From positions 25,024,399 through 25,088,398 of the forward strand of contig NC_064544.1 in assembly GCF_023856365.1 (NCBI RefSeq): DNA of 64,000 nt. The letters are read 5' to 3'. The number at the start of each line of letters is the position of its first letter. Positions within the stretch are counted from its first letter, which is position 1. Positions 30,126-41,340 of the stretch are shown here, piece after piece. The notes beneath the pieces were generated by a model. It searched no databases, was not told where the DNA came from, and was given only the letters and a program-made list of their open reading frames with translations. The position numbers were made by a program, and so were the translations under genes. The DNA comes from Brienomyrus brachyistius (taxonomy: Eukaryota; Chordata; Actinopteri; Osteoglossiformes; Mormyridae).

Positions 30126-31150
30126 TTGCCCATAAGCAATCAGGTACTTCGCCTAACCAATCTGACAGTGGATGAACACTTTTCTCCTTACTTTATTCTG
30201 CATTCCCCATTCTCTGTACCTCTACACAGTGATCTATGTTGTACCTTTGCACCTGTCCATCTCCACACATCCACCTTCCATCCTATACACACACTTACAT
30301 GGTCCTTCTCTCACATTCTGCAACTCAGGGTCCTAAGTCCTTCTATTCTAATGACCCCTTTTCCCCATATGATACATGGGGGACCGAACCTCCCATATAC
30401 CACTGCTCCTTGGCCAGGCTGACAAACGGCATGCATGTCTTCTGCCACATAGAGGTAATCAAGCACAACAGTCTCTCCCAGTTTTCCTGCAGCCTCAAAT
30501 TCCTTTATCCACTCAGCCCCTCCTTTTCCAGAAAACTGAGCAGTGCAAAGCAGTCCCAAAGCCTCTGCCTTTGGGTACGGGTTCTTCTTCTTCATCATCA
30601 TCCCCTTGGTCATCGTCCTCATCCTCCTCATCGTGGGAAGACTCTTTCTTCTGCAGCAGGGGCAGAGGGCTCATCTCTTCCTGGAGGAGGAGGGACCTGG
30701 GCAGGAGGGCGAGGTGCAAGTGGCAACGGTGGAAGAGGGGACACTTCAGGCAGGACTGGATGCAGGAGATCTGCATTAGGCTTTTTCCTCTTCTCAGCAT
30801 CAGCATCAGCCACAGGTGGAGAAACAGCAGCAGTCGGATCGGCCCCCCTTTCCTCTCTGCTAACCATTACACGACTTTCCTTATCAGTCAGCTGCTCTCT
30901 AGGTTTCCTAGCCCTCATCAAGGCCACAGACTTCCACCGAAAATAATATTCTGGCTTCCCATACTACAACAAACATTCCCTCTCCTTTCCAATAATGTTT
31001 CACAACATTCTATCTCCAATATGTTTAGAGTGCCCTCGTTTGGTCATCTACCCCCAGTCTGACCATACCAATTTTTACAAGCCTTCTTTAGTCTCAGGCC
31101 AGTCACCCGTTCCATTATTTGCCTTGGGGAAAGTTTTCCCTTATTCCCCC
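30126..31150 (-). pseudogene. ERV-2 gag
   Basis: The minus strand shows an N-terminal part with MERVTGLRLKKACKNWYGQT, a proline-rich middle PVLPEVSPLPPLPLAPRPPA, an acidic run (EEDEDDDQGDDDEEEEPVPK) and GKGGAEWIKEFEAAGKLGET, reminiscent of the start of a capsid N-terminal domain. Frames change at least twice. No zinc knuckle was found, so the nucleocapsid end is missing or fused away at the RT fragment. Confidence 0.6.
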
Positions 31151-32274
31151 CCCTTTTTTTTTTTTTACATTTCCTCATTAGCTATGTACAAAGCACGCAG
31201 CTACTGGGTGACCACTAAACTAAACAAGAGAACTTGTTACAGGGTGTCAAAACCCTAAAAGAACCAAGTGTAATTCTAAACATTAGATGTTCTAAAAACA
31301 TAATTAACAAGCTTATCCCAGCATATATCAGATCCAACACATGACACTTTTGTGCTGTTTCGTTTACATTTAACACCTGCATGTGTCAGTGTGGAGCAAA
31401 ATCAATTCCATGTATCAATTTATCTCAATGAGGATACTGCACCTGGGAGACCCCACACCCTTTACCACATACACATTCTCCAAAACCATACACCCTTTAT
31501 ACTCCCGTGGGACCGAGAGTGGACCAAACCCCGAACAGTCCCTCAGCCTGGTGTCAGGGGTCTACGACAGTGCCTGTCTTAGGTTGTCCCTGTCCACACA
31601 CAGGAATCTTACCCATCCTTGGCCTGTTACGCAGTGCTGTGCTACTGCATGCAATGCATTCACTGTCCAGCCTCCACCATACAATGCCACACCACGCAGT
31701 ACACACACCGCCCTGTCCTCTGCCCCTGATGCAACAAGCCTTCACCGTCGTGTCTGGCCTCCTGCGGGTGACAGCTTCCCTGCTGTATGACGGCTTCCCT
31801 GCCATCTTGTGCCCCGTCGCACAATATACAGTGGCGCCACTCAAAATCACGGATTTTCCCAAGGTCTCGTGCATCCACCTAACCCACGTAATAGGTCACT
31901 CAGGTCTCCCCTTGGACCGCACCCTTTCCCTATTACAGGTGGATGAGCGCTCTCCCCACGGCCTTCCTATCCGCGTTCAGCGCTTCCCCATGCTTGGATT
32001 CCCACAGTCACGGCGGACTCTTACACACTCAAACGCTACCACAACATAAGCTTCAGCATCAAGCAAAGCAGCAGCAAAAATGAATAAACAGAGAAGCCTT
32101 TACCTCACCAGCACAGGTCCGGCCAAATCAGTCTCAGGAATGTTCAGCTCTGGGACACCTCCGTTGTTCCTTGACAAGGGACTGGGCCAATCCTCAATCT
32201 CATCTGGATCTGGTCCCATAAGACCTACTTCTATCACAGGACCACATCGTCTGGAACAAACAAAGAACTCAGCT
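31151..32274 (-). other. ERV-2 leader region (unresolved)
   Basis: Lies between the primer site and recognisable gag of ERV-2. Open frames exist on both strands (for example plus 31507-32049), but none shows a known domain. It is probably leader or matrix sequence of the minus-strand ERV. Confidence 0.4.
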
Positions 32275-32292
32275 GCCCCACATTGGGCGCCA
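32275..32292 (-). promoter_or_regulatory. Primer binding site, tRNA-Lys1,2-type
   Basis: On the minus strand TGGCGCCCAATGTGGGGC, one base different from the TGGCGCCCAACGTGGGGC site complementary to tRNA-Lys1,2. It sits five bases inside the LTR end. Confidence 0.85.
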
Positions 32293-32297
32293 AACTG

Positions 32298-33060
32298 TGT
32301 TAGAAAAATTTTAAATATAACACTTAGAATAAAAGTTGGACCTCTCAGTTTGATGAGGTAAAGGAAATATCTTTTATTCTAGCAATCCAGCAAAGCACTC
32401 TCATCACACTCTGGCACTTGGTACCAAGTCACCCGGTGCTCACAGAGCAACCAGTTGATAAACCATAACTCCCAATTCCCAATAAGGACTTCTAAATCCT
32501 GATTGGTCACGAAACACCAACAAACCAAGCTCAAACGTATAACAAACACAATTCTCCTGCTCTATTGGTTTACCTTGGTGGTAAGGTAAAATCCACCCAT
32601 CTAGCTCATTTTACCGGAATCTGTCTCGCTTTTAGACTCTACTTGAGATATGTATATAGATATTGATCATATGACATTGAATCACTACTAATGTTTGAGT
32701 GTTCCATTGATTAATGATTAACATATTGACGTCCTTGTCATTGAATTACTGCAAATACATGATTAACGTATGATTAGTATGATTAACATAATTACTTATA
32801 CATTTGCACTACCGCATAGCTTGCTATATATTGTCCGTCACAACTATTTTATAAAGCTATAACTCGCTGTGCTCCAGTTGAGGCAGCTTCGAATCTCCTC
32901 CTGCAGGTGGTTTCTCCCCCCCCCCTTGGTTCCGCTGTCTGCCTCTCCCAGGTCCGAGCTTTCCTCTGGGTCTGCGGAACTTACTGCAGGCAGCTATCGC
33001 GAAGCGAGGTCACACAGTATTCAAAACAATCTCTTCTTGCCTAAGGCCTAAGACATAACA
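32298..33060 (-). repeat. 5' LTR of ERV-2 (763 bp)
   Basis: Minus-strand boundaries TGTTATGTCTTAGGCC...TTTTTCTAACA give TG...CA ends with a short inverted repeat (TGTTA/TAACA). AATAAAAG occurs near 32375 on the minus strand, about 75 bases from the LTR end. No partner 3' LTR was found to the left, so the provirus is 3'-truncated. Confidence 0.8.
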
Positions 33061-33108
33061 GACCCAATATGCCAACCTCCTGGGTCTGCCAATGTCCAAT
33101 TTTACTTC
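33061..33108. other. Short filler next to the RTE junction
   Basis: About 48 bases (from GACCCAATATGCCAACCTCC) between the ERV-2 LTR and the point where RTE coding resumes. Not matched to either. Confidence 0.4.
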
Positions 33109-34443
33109 CACACCAACTATAGGGGGATCACCTCCTCAGCCTCCCTGGTAAGGTCTATTGGGGGGCTCTGGAGAGGAGGGTCCGCCAGATTGTCGAACCT
33201 CGGATTCAGAAGGAGCAGTGTGGTTTTCGCCCTGGCCGTGGAACAGTGGACCAGCTCTATACTCTCCGCAGGGTTTTGGAGGGTTCATGAGAGTTTGCCC
33301 AATCAGTCTACATGTGTTTTGTGGACTTGGAGAAGGCATTCGACCGTGTCCCTCAGGGAGTCCTGTGGGGAGTGCTCCAGGAGTGTGGGGTGCCGGGCTT
33401 CCTTTTAAGGGCAGTTCGATCCCTGTATGACCAGTGCCAGAGCCTGGTCCGCATGGGCAGCAATAACTCAGTCTCGTTTTCCGGTGAGGGTTGGACTCCA
33501 TCAGGGCTGCCCTTTATCACTGATTCTGTTTATAGTTTTTATGGATAGAATTTCTAAGCGCAGCCAGGGCGTTGAGGGTGTCTGGTTTGGTGACCCCAGG
33601 ATTAGGTCTCTGCTTTTTGTAGATTATGTGGTTCTGTTGGCTTCATCGGACTGTGACCTTCGGCTTTCACTGGGACAGTTCGCTGCCGAGTGTGAAGCGG
33701 CTGGGATGAGAATCAGCACCTCCAAATCCGAGACCATAGCCCTCAGCCGGAAAAGGGTAGAATGCTCTCTCCGGGTTGGGGATGGGGTCCTCTCCCAAGT
33801 GGAGGAGTTTAAGTATCTCGGGGTCTTGTTCACGAGTGAGGGAACGATGGAATAGGAGATCGACAGGCGGATCGGTGCGGCATCAGCAGTGATGCGGGCG
33901 CTGCATCGGTTTGTCATGGTGTAGAAAGAGCTGAGCCAAAAGGCAAAGCTCTCGATTTACCAGTCGATCTACGTTCCTACCCTCACCTATAGTCACGAGC
34001 TATGGGTAGCGACTGAAAGAACAAGATTGCGAGTGCAAGCGGCCAAAATGGGTTTCCTCCGCAGGGTGGCTGGGCTCTCCCTTAGAGATAGGGTGAGGAG
34101 CACAGTCATTCGGGAGGGACTCAGAGTAGAGCCGCTGCTCCTGCGCATTGAGAGGAGCCAGATGAGGTGGCTCGGGCATCCAATTAGGATGCCCCCTGGA
34201 TGCCTCCCTGGTGAGGTGTTCCAGGCATGTCCCACTGGGGAGAGGCCCCGGGGAATACCCAGGACACGCTGGAGGGACTATGTTTCTCGGCTGGCCTGGG
34301 AACGCCTCGGGATCCCCCCAGAGGAGCTGGATGAAAATGCCGGGGAGAGGGAAGTTTGGGCCTCCCTGCTAAGGCTGCTGCCCCTGCAACCTGACCTCGG
34401 ATTAAGCGGGAGATGATGGATGGATGGATGGATGGATAGATGG
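33109..34443 (+). mobile_element. RTE/Rex3-type LINE, 3' half
   Basis: Resumes at NYRGI (33109) with the RT blocks CGFRPGRGTVDQLYTLRRVL, MCFVDLEKAFDRVPQGVLWG (first catalytic Asp) and VGLHQGCPLSLILFIVFMDR. The catalytic Y/FADD box reads FVDYVVLLASS, so both Ala and the second Asp are changed. C-terminal landmarks are EFKYLGVLFTSEGTME, stop, and LRRVAGLSLRDRVRSTVIRE. The 3' end CGGATTAAGCGGGAGATGAT runs into (GATG)n, the usual Rex3/RTE tail, followed by the target duplication. Not functional. Confidence 0.9.
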
Positions 34444-34455
34444 ATGCACAGAGCC

Positions 34456-34499
34456 TCCCTATATGTCCTTGGTCCCCTGCAGATATCGCTCTCCACACA
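34456..34499 (-). repeat. 5' LTR of the tRNA-Pro ERV, outer end
   Basis: TCCCTATATGTCCTTGGTCC through GATATCGCTCTCCACACA equals 18450-18495 of the other LTR. It proves that 24870-34443 was inserted into the LTR. Confidence 0.93.
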
Positions 34500-35100
34500 A
34501 TCTACTGGCAATTCCGAGACAACATAAGCGTTTATTAAAGGAACTGAACACAACCTGAGGAATCCAAACAGAGAACAGAGGAACATGGGGAGTAGGACTA
34601 GGAAATGAAGTAGAACTACAAAACAGAGTAACATGGCACAAAGACCAACAGGGGAAATGATTCAAGGCAGTCGCTTAAATACACTGATAATGAGGACTAA
34701 CAAAAAGCAAATGTGAATCATCAAAAACAACTAATCAACAAGGGCACAGGGCAACAAGAAACACATGAAGTAACTTATACTAATGAACACAGACACAAGG
34801 ATCTCAAACAATCAGAAAACTAAGAACACTAATCAATTCTAATAAGCAGATGAGACCAACACACAAGCAGAATACAAAAGAACAAGGAAGAAGAGGGGCA
34901 AACCAATATTAAAAAACAAATGTAGCTGGTCTCAAACCCTCCACTAAAGAACCACCAGCCTCCAAGCCCCATGCTAAGCCCACTAAGCCACATGGTGACC
35001 CAGGAGCAGAGACAACACACAAAGGGAACACCAAACAGGGTGGTCGGTGGAACTGTTGACCATAACAGGGAAAAGGCCCATGGGGGCAAGGCTAGGCAGG
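34500..35100. other. Unassigned, possibly LTR-derived
   Basis: A-rich sequence with AATAAACG on the minus strand (34530). It may be a minus-strand LTR-element end, but no repeat partner or terminal motif was found. Confidence 0.25.
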
Positions 35101-35390
35101 TACCAGACAGGTACCTTTTGTACTCCCTCTGCACACGCACGCTCACTTTATTTACATAACTCTTACCAGCCTGTCTATTTATCCTTTTTTCTATATACTT
35201 GCATTTTACTTTTTTAATAATTGACTTTTTTTTCCATTTGTACATTGATTCCACTTTCATTTGTATTCTTGTATTATATTTTAATCTTTATTCTTGGTAT
35301 GTTTAAATATAGTTAGTGCAATGCCTTGACAGAACAATTTTCCAAGGGATAAAGTTTTACCTTATCTTATATTAACTTATCTGACGACTC
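35101..35390 (+). mobile_element. L2-type LINE 3' UTR
   Basis: Ends CAAGGGATAAAGTTTTACCTTATCTTATATTAACTTAT (tandem TTATC-type tail), like the 28.86 kb copy. No coding part is attached on the left. Confidence 0.7.
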
Positions 35391-35765
35391 ATCCATTGTA
35401 GAAGATGAGATGAATCAGAGTACAGAGGACTAGACTTTCTCTTTTGGTGCAGGGAGAACAACCTGGAGTTCAACCTCAGCAAGACAAAGGAGCTGGTGAT
35501 GGACTTCCGGCATTACAGGGAGACCCTGAGACCAGTCACCATCCAGGGGGAGGAAGTGAAGGTGGTGCATGGTACCTGGGGGTACATCTGAGCAGCAGAC
35601 TGGAATCTGTGAAGAACACAGAAGTGCTGTAAAGAACACAGCAGCACTGTACAAGAAAGGCCAGAGCAGACTATATGTGCTTCTCTACACTGTGGCCTCC
35701 TGTGGAGGAGGCATCACTTCAGGTGATGCCAAATGCCTGAACAAACTCAAACAAACAAAATCATC
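35391..35765 (+). pseudogene. L2-type RT fragment
   Basis: Frames read SDDSSIVEDEMNQSTED, ENNLEFNLSKTKELVMDFRH, RETLRPVTIQGEEVKVV and YKKGQSRLYVL. These follow the catalytic box in L2-group LINEs. Stops separate them. Downstream sequence at 35766 encodes an earlier part of the RT, so the order is scrambled. Confidence 0.75.
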
Positions 35766-36060
35766 AGGATTAATAATATAATCTTAGATTACATTTCTGC
35801 CTTTATTACAATCAGGCAAATGAAGCTGATTGCTAAGCTGGCAGACCTGGGAATACCAACACCAACCTGTAACTGGATATCGGACTTCCTTACAGACAGA
35901 CCACAGGTGGTGAGGATGGGAAACAAGGTCTCAGCTGAGCTCACAGTCAGCACAGGAACCCCTCAAGGCTGCTGCTACACTAGGAACTGCTACACTCTTT
36001 TCACTATACACATATGAGTGTGTCTCAAATCAGGACAACACTGTGACAATTACTATTACA
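35766..36060 (+). pseudogene. L2-type RT fragment, second element, left part
   Basis: Reads AKLADLGIPTPTCNWISDFL, TDRPQVVRMGNKVSAELTVS and TGTPQGC, then VSNQDNTVTITNF just before the break. The element resumes at 37272 with ISENLSWATNTGATVKKAQQ. The catalytic box is therefore lost in the interruption. Confidence 0.75.
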
Positions 36061-36312
36061 AACTTTGGAGCTTCGACAAGTGACAGAACAAGAGACATTG
36101 CTGTTTTTATTGAGGGTGATGAGGTCATCAGAGGACTTGAAAGTATTGCCAGGTCTTGCTCTCTCCTCCTTGGCCTGACCTATGCACTCAATCTCATTTA
36201 TCCCAAGCCGCTGAAGTATACATTTGAATTATTCCAAAATATTTTCTTGGAACTGGATGCTTCAAAGCTGTCTAACAAGGTGCAGTCCCTGAAGAATAAA
36301 CTTCTGGCTTGA
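36043..36312 (+). pseudogene. 89-codon tail of an unassigned fish multicopy gene
   Basis: After the L2-derived TITNF the frame continues as RTRDIAVFIEGDEVIRGLES, SCSLLLGLTYALNLIYPKPL, KYTFELFQNIFLELDASKLS and NKVQSLKNKLLA, stop. I associate this pattern from memory with the C-terminus of multicopy uncharacterised fish proteins but cannot name the gene. A long AT-rich 3'-UTR-like stretch with AATAAAGG near 36877 follows. The arrangement (coding tail, UTR, polyadenylation signal) inside an L2 suggests a retrocopied 3' end or a transposon gene tail. No poly(A) tract is obvious. Confidence 0.5.
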
Positions 36313-37271
36313 AGTCACTGTGCACCTACACAATACTGTATACGTACATTCAGTGCTAACACTTTTTTCAGCATTTTCAGTTCAGTATTCTCCGAAGTTT
36401 TGTGATGCAAGTTAGAACTGATTTTCACTCACGCTTCTACTGCGGCCAGAGATTGACCTTCTTTTTTAGCTGAAATTGAGAACTTCAATTATCAGTTCAA
36501 ATTGGTTATTCTAGATAGCTTAAGTGTTTGTGTTGAAGTGTAAGAACAAGCCATGTTTAAGTATTGGAGTGTAAGACCAAGTTTAAAACAAAATACTCCT
36601 GTGACAACGTCTGTGACATTCCATTCTTTGGTTTTCTTCTATTTTCATCCAATATTTTAGATTTGAGTGGTATGTATTTTATTTAAAGTTTATTTTATTT
36701 ATTGGGCTGTATTTATTGTTTCCTTGTTTTGTAATTGTATGTTCATTATATTTATAAATATAAATATATATATATTTTTTGTAAAAATTTTTTTACAGTG
36801 TTTACGGTATTTAGAACAGTTGGCCCCCTTAATACATACTTTGTACATTTTTAGATTGTCTTGGCAACGTTTAAAATAAAGGAGTTCTTCATCAATGCTT
36901 AAGTTTGTTATTTCTACGAGTAAAGAATATTTAGATTTTAATGACCGCAATGAATAAATTCTAATCAATGCACTGATTAATGCAGATGATTATTACTCAA
37001 CTATTTATCAGTGATATGGACAGTTTAATTAATTTTTATTAGTGCTGTTTATGCATTTTGATGTTTCTGTTCATTCATATTAACTCAAGAATTTTGTTTA
37101 AATTTTAATTCATTCACTTGTTTTCTATTTGAATCTACTCAAATTTACTTCATAGTTATGAAATGTCTTATTTATTTTTTACTTAAAACCATACATAGTT
37201 ATATTTAATTAATTATCATTTGTAATCTGTTTCCTTAATTTTATTAATGTGGAGTATCTTTTTTACAGTGT
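36313..37271 (+). other. 3'-UTR-like AT-rich stretch
   Basis: Follows the 89-codon tail. It contains TAAAATAAAGGAGTTCTTCA (possible polyadenylation signal) and then featureless AT-rich sequence before L2 resumes. Confidence 0.4.
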
Positions 37272-37737
37272 AGGTCTTCATATCTCTGAGAACCTAAGCT
37301 GGGCTACAAACACTGGGGCAACTGTGAAGAAGGCACAGCAGCAACTATACTTCATCAGGCTTCTGAAGAAGACCGGACTCAGATGTCAACCCCTCACACT
37401 ACAGAGGACTCATTGAAAGTATCCTTACCAGCGGCATCACTGTGTGGTTTGAAAATACCACACAGGCTGAAGGAAATCTCTTCAATGAATTGTAAAAACT
37501 GCAGAGAGGACCATAGGCTCCGACCTCCCCTCTTTGGACACATTATATACTCAGCGCTGTAGGAGGAAAGCTCAGGGTATACTCAGTGATCAAAATCACC
37601 CAGCATTCTGCCTGTTTAGGAGGAAGAACTTAGGATACAATCTAAGACAGCACAGGCCAGAGAGCATCACCACCCACAAAGCACGATTCTACAACAGCTT
37701 TTTCCCAGCCACAGTTAGACTGATGGCAAAGGATATT
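37272..37737 (+). pseudogene. L2-type RT C-terminal part
   Basis: Reads LHISENLSWATNTGATVKKA, QQQLYFIRLLKKTGLRC, DTLYTQRCRRKAQGILSDQN and ITTHKARFYNSFFPATVRLM. It is cut at ATATT (37733-37737) by the next element and resumes at 39186. Confidence 0.8.
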
Positions 37738-39185
37738 CAGGGTTCCCACTCTTTTTAAGGAATCTTTTTCCAGGACATTTCCAGGAGCTTTCTTTGGAGA
37801 TTCATAACAGGATTTGGTCATACAGTCATACACTTTAGTCACAGGTTTAACGCCATTTTAATTTCTCCTTGATTATGCAGGGGCTTAGTGTCACCGATAT
37901 GCTAAATTACATAAAAGGAGGACCAATTAATGCACTGATGTATAGTGGAGATGTTTGACCTCTTTTTGCTACACACTGTTTTAAACTGCAAAACTCTTTT
38001 AAAGAAATAAATGCCTCTTGGATTGTGGAAAACTATCCAAACACTGGCATATACTGAGCAATTCCATAATGTTCAGTATATAGTTGTTGATCACACCATG
38101 AAATAGGCTACCATGGTGACCTAATTTCAGTAAAAGTTACTTGCATATTGCATATTACATTTTATGTAATTGTTTGTATCAAATAGAGTTATGTACAATG
38201 TATTAAACAAATCTGCATAAGGCCAATTTATTTACTATATCATGTTTATGATGCCTATAACACTAATATATGCAACAATTGGCAAAACAAAGAGAAGGCC
38301 AAAGACAAAACAGAAAGTTAGTTAACTTTCAACTGGTAGCTTTACTAAGAATACAGCAGCTGTAGAATTTGCATAAGTCAATGACAAAGATTATAATAAA
38401 CAATTTATCTTTGTGGGAAAAGAAGCTAAATACATCCATTTTAAAAACTCAAATATAATGGGATCGTATTAAGCTGAAGTCATTGTCCAAAGTACGTATA
38501 AATGAAAAGGAGGCGGTAGCTATTTTACCGGGTTCGAGTGACAACAGCAGCAAGAAAACCCTGAATCTAAGTTTCTTCTGTATACCTTCGGATCGTACAA
38601 ATAAAGGCAAAGAGATCGAAGAGCTTTATGATCATTTAAGAAAGCGTCTCATTGTGCTTGCATTTGCACTTTATGGTTAACTGTGTAGTAGATTACTTCC
38701 TTCAAATGATATGAATAAATGGCTCAGTCCCATTTGCTTGAACAAATTACAGCTTTTCATTGTCCCGAGCACTCACTATACATTTAGTTTATATGAAATT
38801 TTAACATTGAAAAGAAATCCAGAACTTCATGGATCTGTGTGACGGACGTCTCCAACATTCCCTGGTAAAATGGCCGCTACACACAAATCGTGATGTATTA
38901 CGCATGTAACTTAATACAACCCATTGCCTATACATGTCTCGATCAGTAGGTGGACAAATTGTGCAGCAGAGGCCACGACATAGCTCAGCTGTCATCATAT
39001 CTAGACTTACAAACAGCGAGTTGTTTCAAACAGAAAAATTGAAACACGAGAACAGAAATAAAATTCCAGGACAAGAAAGATTATTTCCTGGACATTTGGC
39101 CATTTCTATCATTTTCCAGGTCATTTCAATGACTGGAAAATAATCCTCAAAATTTTCAAGTTTTCCAGGACATGTGGGAACCCTA
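37738..39185. mobile_element. 1.45 kb TIR element, inserted in L2
   Basis: Termini CAGGGTTCCCAC and GTGGGAACCCTA are inverted. Both ends continue with TTTTCCAGGACAT-type motifs (37768 and 39160). ATATT flanks both sides (37733-37737 and 39186-39190), a 5-bp target duplication. No transposase is seen. The best internal frame (38483-38680, 65 codons) has no known domain, so this is a non-autonomous element. Superfamily is unsure; the end sequence is common in fish. Confidence 0.8.
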
Positions 39186-39760
39186 ATATTAAAGTGGGTA
39201 AGAGATACAGCACCCCCCTCATCTCCTGTGGACATTACCTGGACACTTAGCACTCCAAAGAGGCAATCAGAAACATCGGAGCACTACAACCTCATTCTCA
39301 TTCTGGGTCTTCCTCGTAGGTAGTCAAATAATTATTTAAGTGCAATAGCCTTAATATACACAGTGTGTATCCGCTTACTCCGTCCTGCAATTAGTGTGTT
39401 TGCCGCTTTTATTATTTATAGTATGTATAAACTGAAATTGTCTCTCTGATGACAAAACTTTTCCCTTATTGGCTGAAGATTATAGTCACACGCATGACGT
39501 TTGTATCCCAGTTCTGATGCGTTATCTGCTATTTCTCCCGAAAGTTAATCAGTTAATTTACCTGCTAAAATAAAGTTTAAATAAATGCTCTAATAGTACA
39601 CGTAAGTTAGTTGCTTATTTATTGTTAGTTACTGTAATGTTGCACTGCTTTATCTGTTTAATCATCTAGTCTGTGAAAAAAGGCATTCAAGTAAGAATTG
39701 CATTGTACTCTGTACATGACAATGAAAACTTTGAATCCTTGAAATAAATGTATTTGATCT
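39186..39760 (+). mobile_element. L2-type LINE, 3' end
   Basis: Continues the interrupted L2 (ACTCCAAAGAGGCAATCAGA) and ends GAATTGCATTGTACTCTGTA CATGACAATGAAAACTTTGA, a common 3' end of fish L2/Rex1 LINEs. Confidence 0.65.
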
Positions 39761-39813
39761 TTTCCCTGGCAGCTATCTTTTTACATAGGACCACTATACA
39801 CAATATTTTATTT

Positions 39814-41340
39814 TAGGGCTGCGGCTATCGATTATTTTAGTAATCTAGTATCCTAGCAATTGTTCCATCGATTAATCAAGTAATGAGATCAGGAATACTT
39901 TTGTCTTATTAAAGAGCAATAGTAACTATTCAAAAAAAAAAAAATAGACAGGTCTCTTAAAATGAACAACTCATGGGTTTCCTTTTTAGGAACATTTTTA
40001 ATGATTGAACTCCATGCAACAACTGACAAAAGAATGAAACCCTTTTAGTGCATTTATGTACATATTTATTTTGTTTTTTAAAGAAAACACTTTCTTAAAT
40101 GCAAAAATAAATAAAATAATGTCAAATAAAATTACTGAAAAAAGATATTCATATATCTGCATGAGGTAGGAATGGTGTGTGCATGTTCATGCGTAGGTAA
40201 GTGAATGTGAGTGAGTGTGCGTGTGTTTAAGTGTGTTAGAGAATGAGTGTGTGTGTGTGTGTCAGCCTTTAAATGAGCATGTGGCGGTTGCAATGCAGAA
40301 AAGTGAGCATATCAACATGCTCAGAACTGAGGCTTGCCCTCCACTTTGACGCAATGTTTCCTGCTGCAGAAAATAGACATTCTGATGGTGTAGATGTTAC
40401 CGGAACACACAGAAAGCACTTTGCTATTTATATTATAATATTAATATTATTATAATTATGTAATATTCATATTAATCTACAACTGCAAAATAATATTACT
40501 AAAGCCTTGAAATAGATCTAGTTGAGTACACCCCATGCTCCCCTTTAGACTCACCCCTGCATATGCTGCAGGTATGACTGTGACAAAGTGTGACTGCTGC
40601 TGTCAGCAAGTTTCCTATACATATTTTAATTTGTATAGCTTTACTGTAGCCTTGCTGCGGTGGAAGACAACGGCGGTGGAAGGGAGCAGCTGAAAACTGC
40701 TTTTCTTCACCTTTCAGCTTGTTCAACAGCTAGTTTGATTAAGGACTCTCGCCAGCTCTTTACCAGTAAAGGTTTAGTAGCGATTACAAGCACTACTTTC
40801 CTTCACTCCACCCAAGCCCACTATCTCTGTAACGGAACTGTTATGTTATGTGTTAGTGTATAGACAGGCTCCAGCTCCATGTTAAACTACGACAGCATCA
40901 TTTTCACTGTGAAAATAGGGGCTGCTTATGTTGAATTGTGTTAAACTTTTTTTATTCACACATATGCCCATAAATATGTTTCTATAGCAGGTCTATTTTA
41001 GCCGCAGATGTGAGTGAAACGCTCGCACTTACCTTGTACTGGTTCCGCTTTGTGGACTGGATGCATAGACTGGGTGCTTTCTGTTGAAATGTTGAATCAT
41101 TAACGTTGTGCTACTGTGGTGAGCTAATTCGGTTTTATTTCGCTTTTTTTTTGTTTGAAATGGTCTCAAACTGTAGACATGTTTCTTCGTTTTCTGACTT
41201 TCCTTGTTATTCTTCCTCCTTTGCACCATCAAATCAAACCTGGTCCACATAATGCAGTGTAAGCATGTTCGGATTAAACGAAGCATCGAAGCAAACAATT
41301 TGCATTGAAGATTTTTTGTAATCGAGTTATTCGTGCCCTA
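39814..41340. mobile_element. hAT-like non-autonomous transposon
   Basis: Left end TAGGGCTGCGGCTATCGATT and right end (reverse) TAGGGCACGAATAACTCGAT are imperfect inverted repeats of the common fish hAT type. Flanks TTTTATTT (39806-39813) and GTTTATTT (41341-41348) match 7 of 8 bases, fitting an 8-bp hAT target duplication. A GT-rich microsatellite is at 40190-40262. No transposase was recognised inside. Confidence 0.75.
40190..40262. repeat. GT-rich simple repeat
   Basis: Degenerate GTGAGTGTGCGTGTGT sequence ending in GTGTGTGTGTGTGTC. Confidence 0.85.

Larger units (their letters stand above)
18147..34499 (-). mobile_element. Gamma/epsilon-like endogenous retrovirus (tRNA-Pro), split by later insertions
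   Basis: The provirus reads right to left: 5' LTR (24548-24869 continued at 34456-34499), primer site, gag, protease, RT, RNase H, integrase, env remnant, polypurine tract, 3' LTR (18147-18495). The tRNA-Pro primer site, single zinc knuckle and gag-pro-pol layout resemble gammaretrovirus/epsilonretrovirus-type ERVs of fish. All coding regions carry stops or frameshifts, and env is almost deleted. The 5' LTR is interrupted by 9.6 kb of RTE and nested DNA. No convincing flanking target duplication was seen. Confidence 0.88.

Noticed and set aside
31507..32049. 180-codon plus-strand frame
   Set aside because: Opposite to the ERV-2 orientation, no domain, in the leader region.
34500..34512. Target-site duplication around the tRNA-Pro ERV
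   Set aside because: Flanks (GTGACGAT on the left and ATCTACTGG on the right) show no direct match of 4-6 bp.
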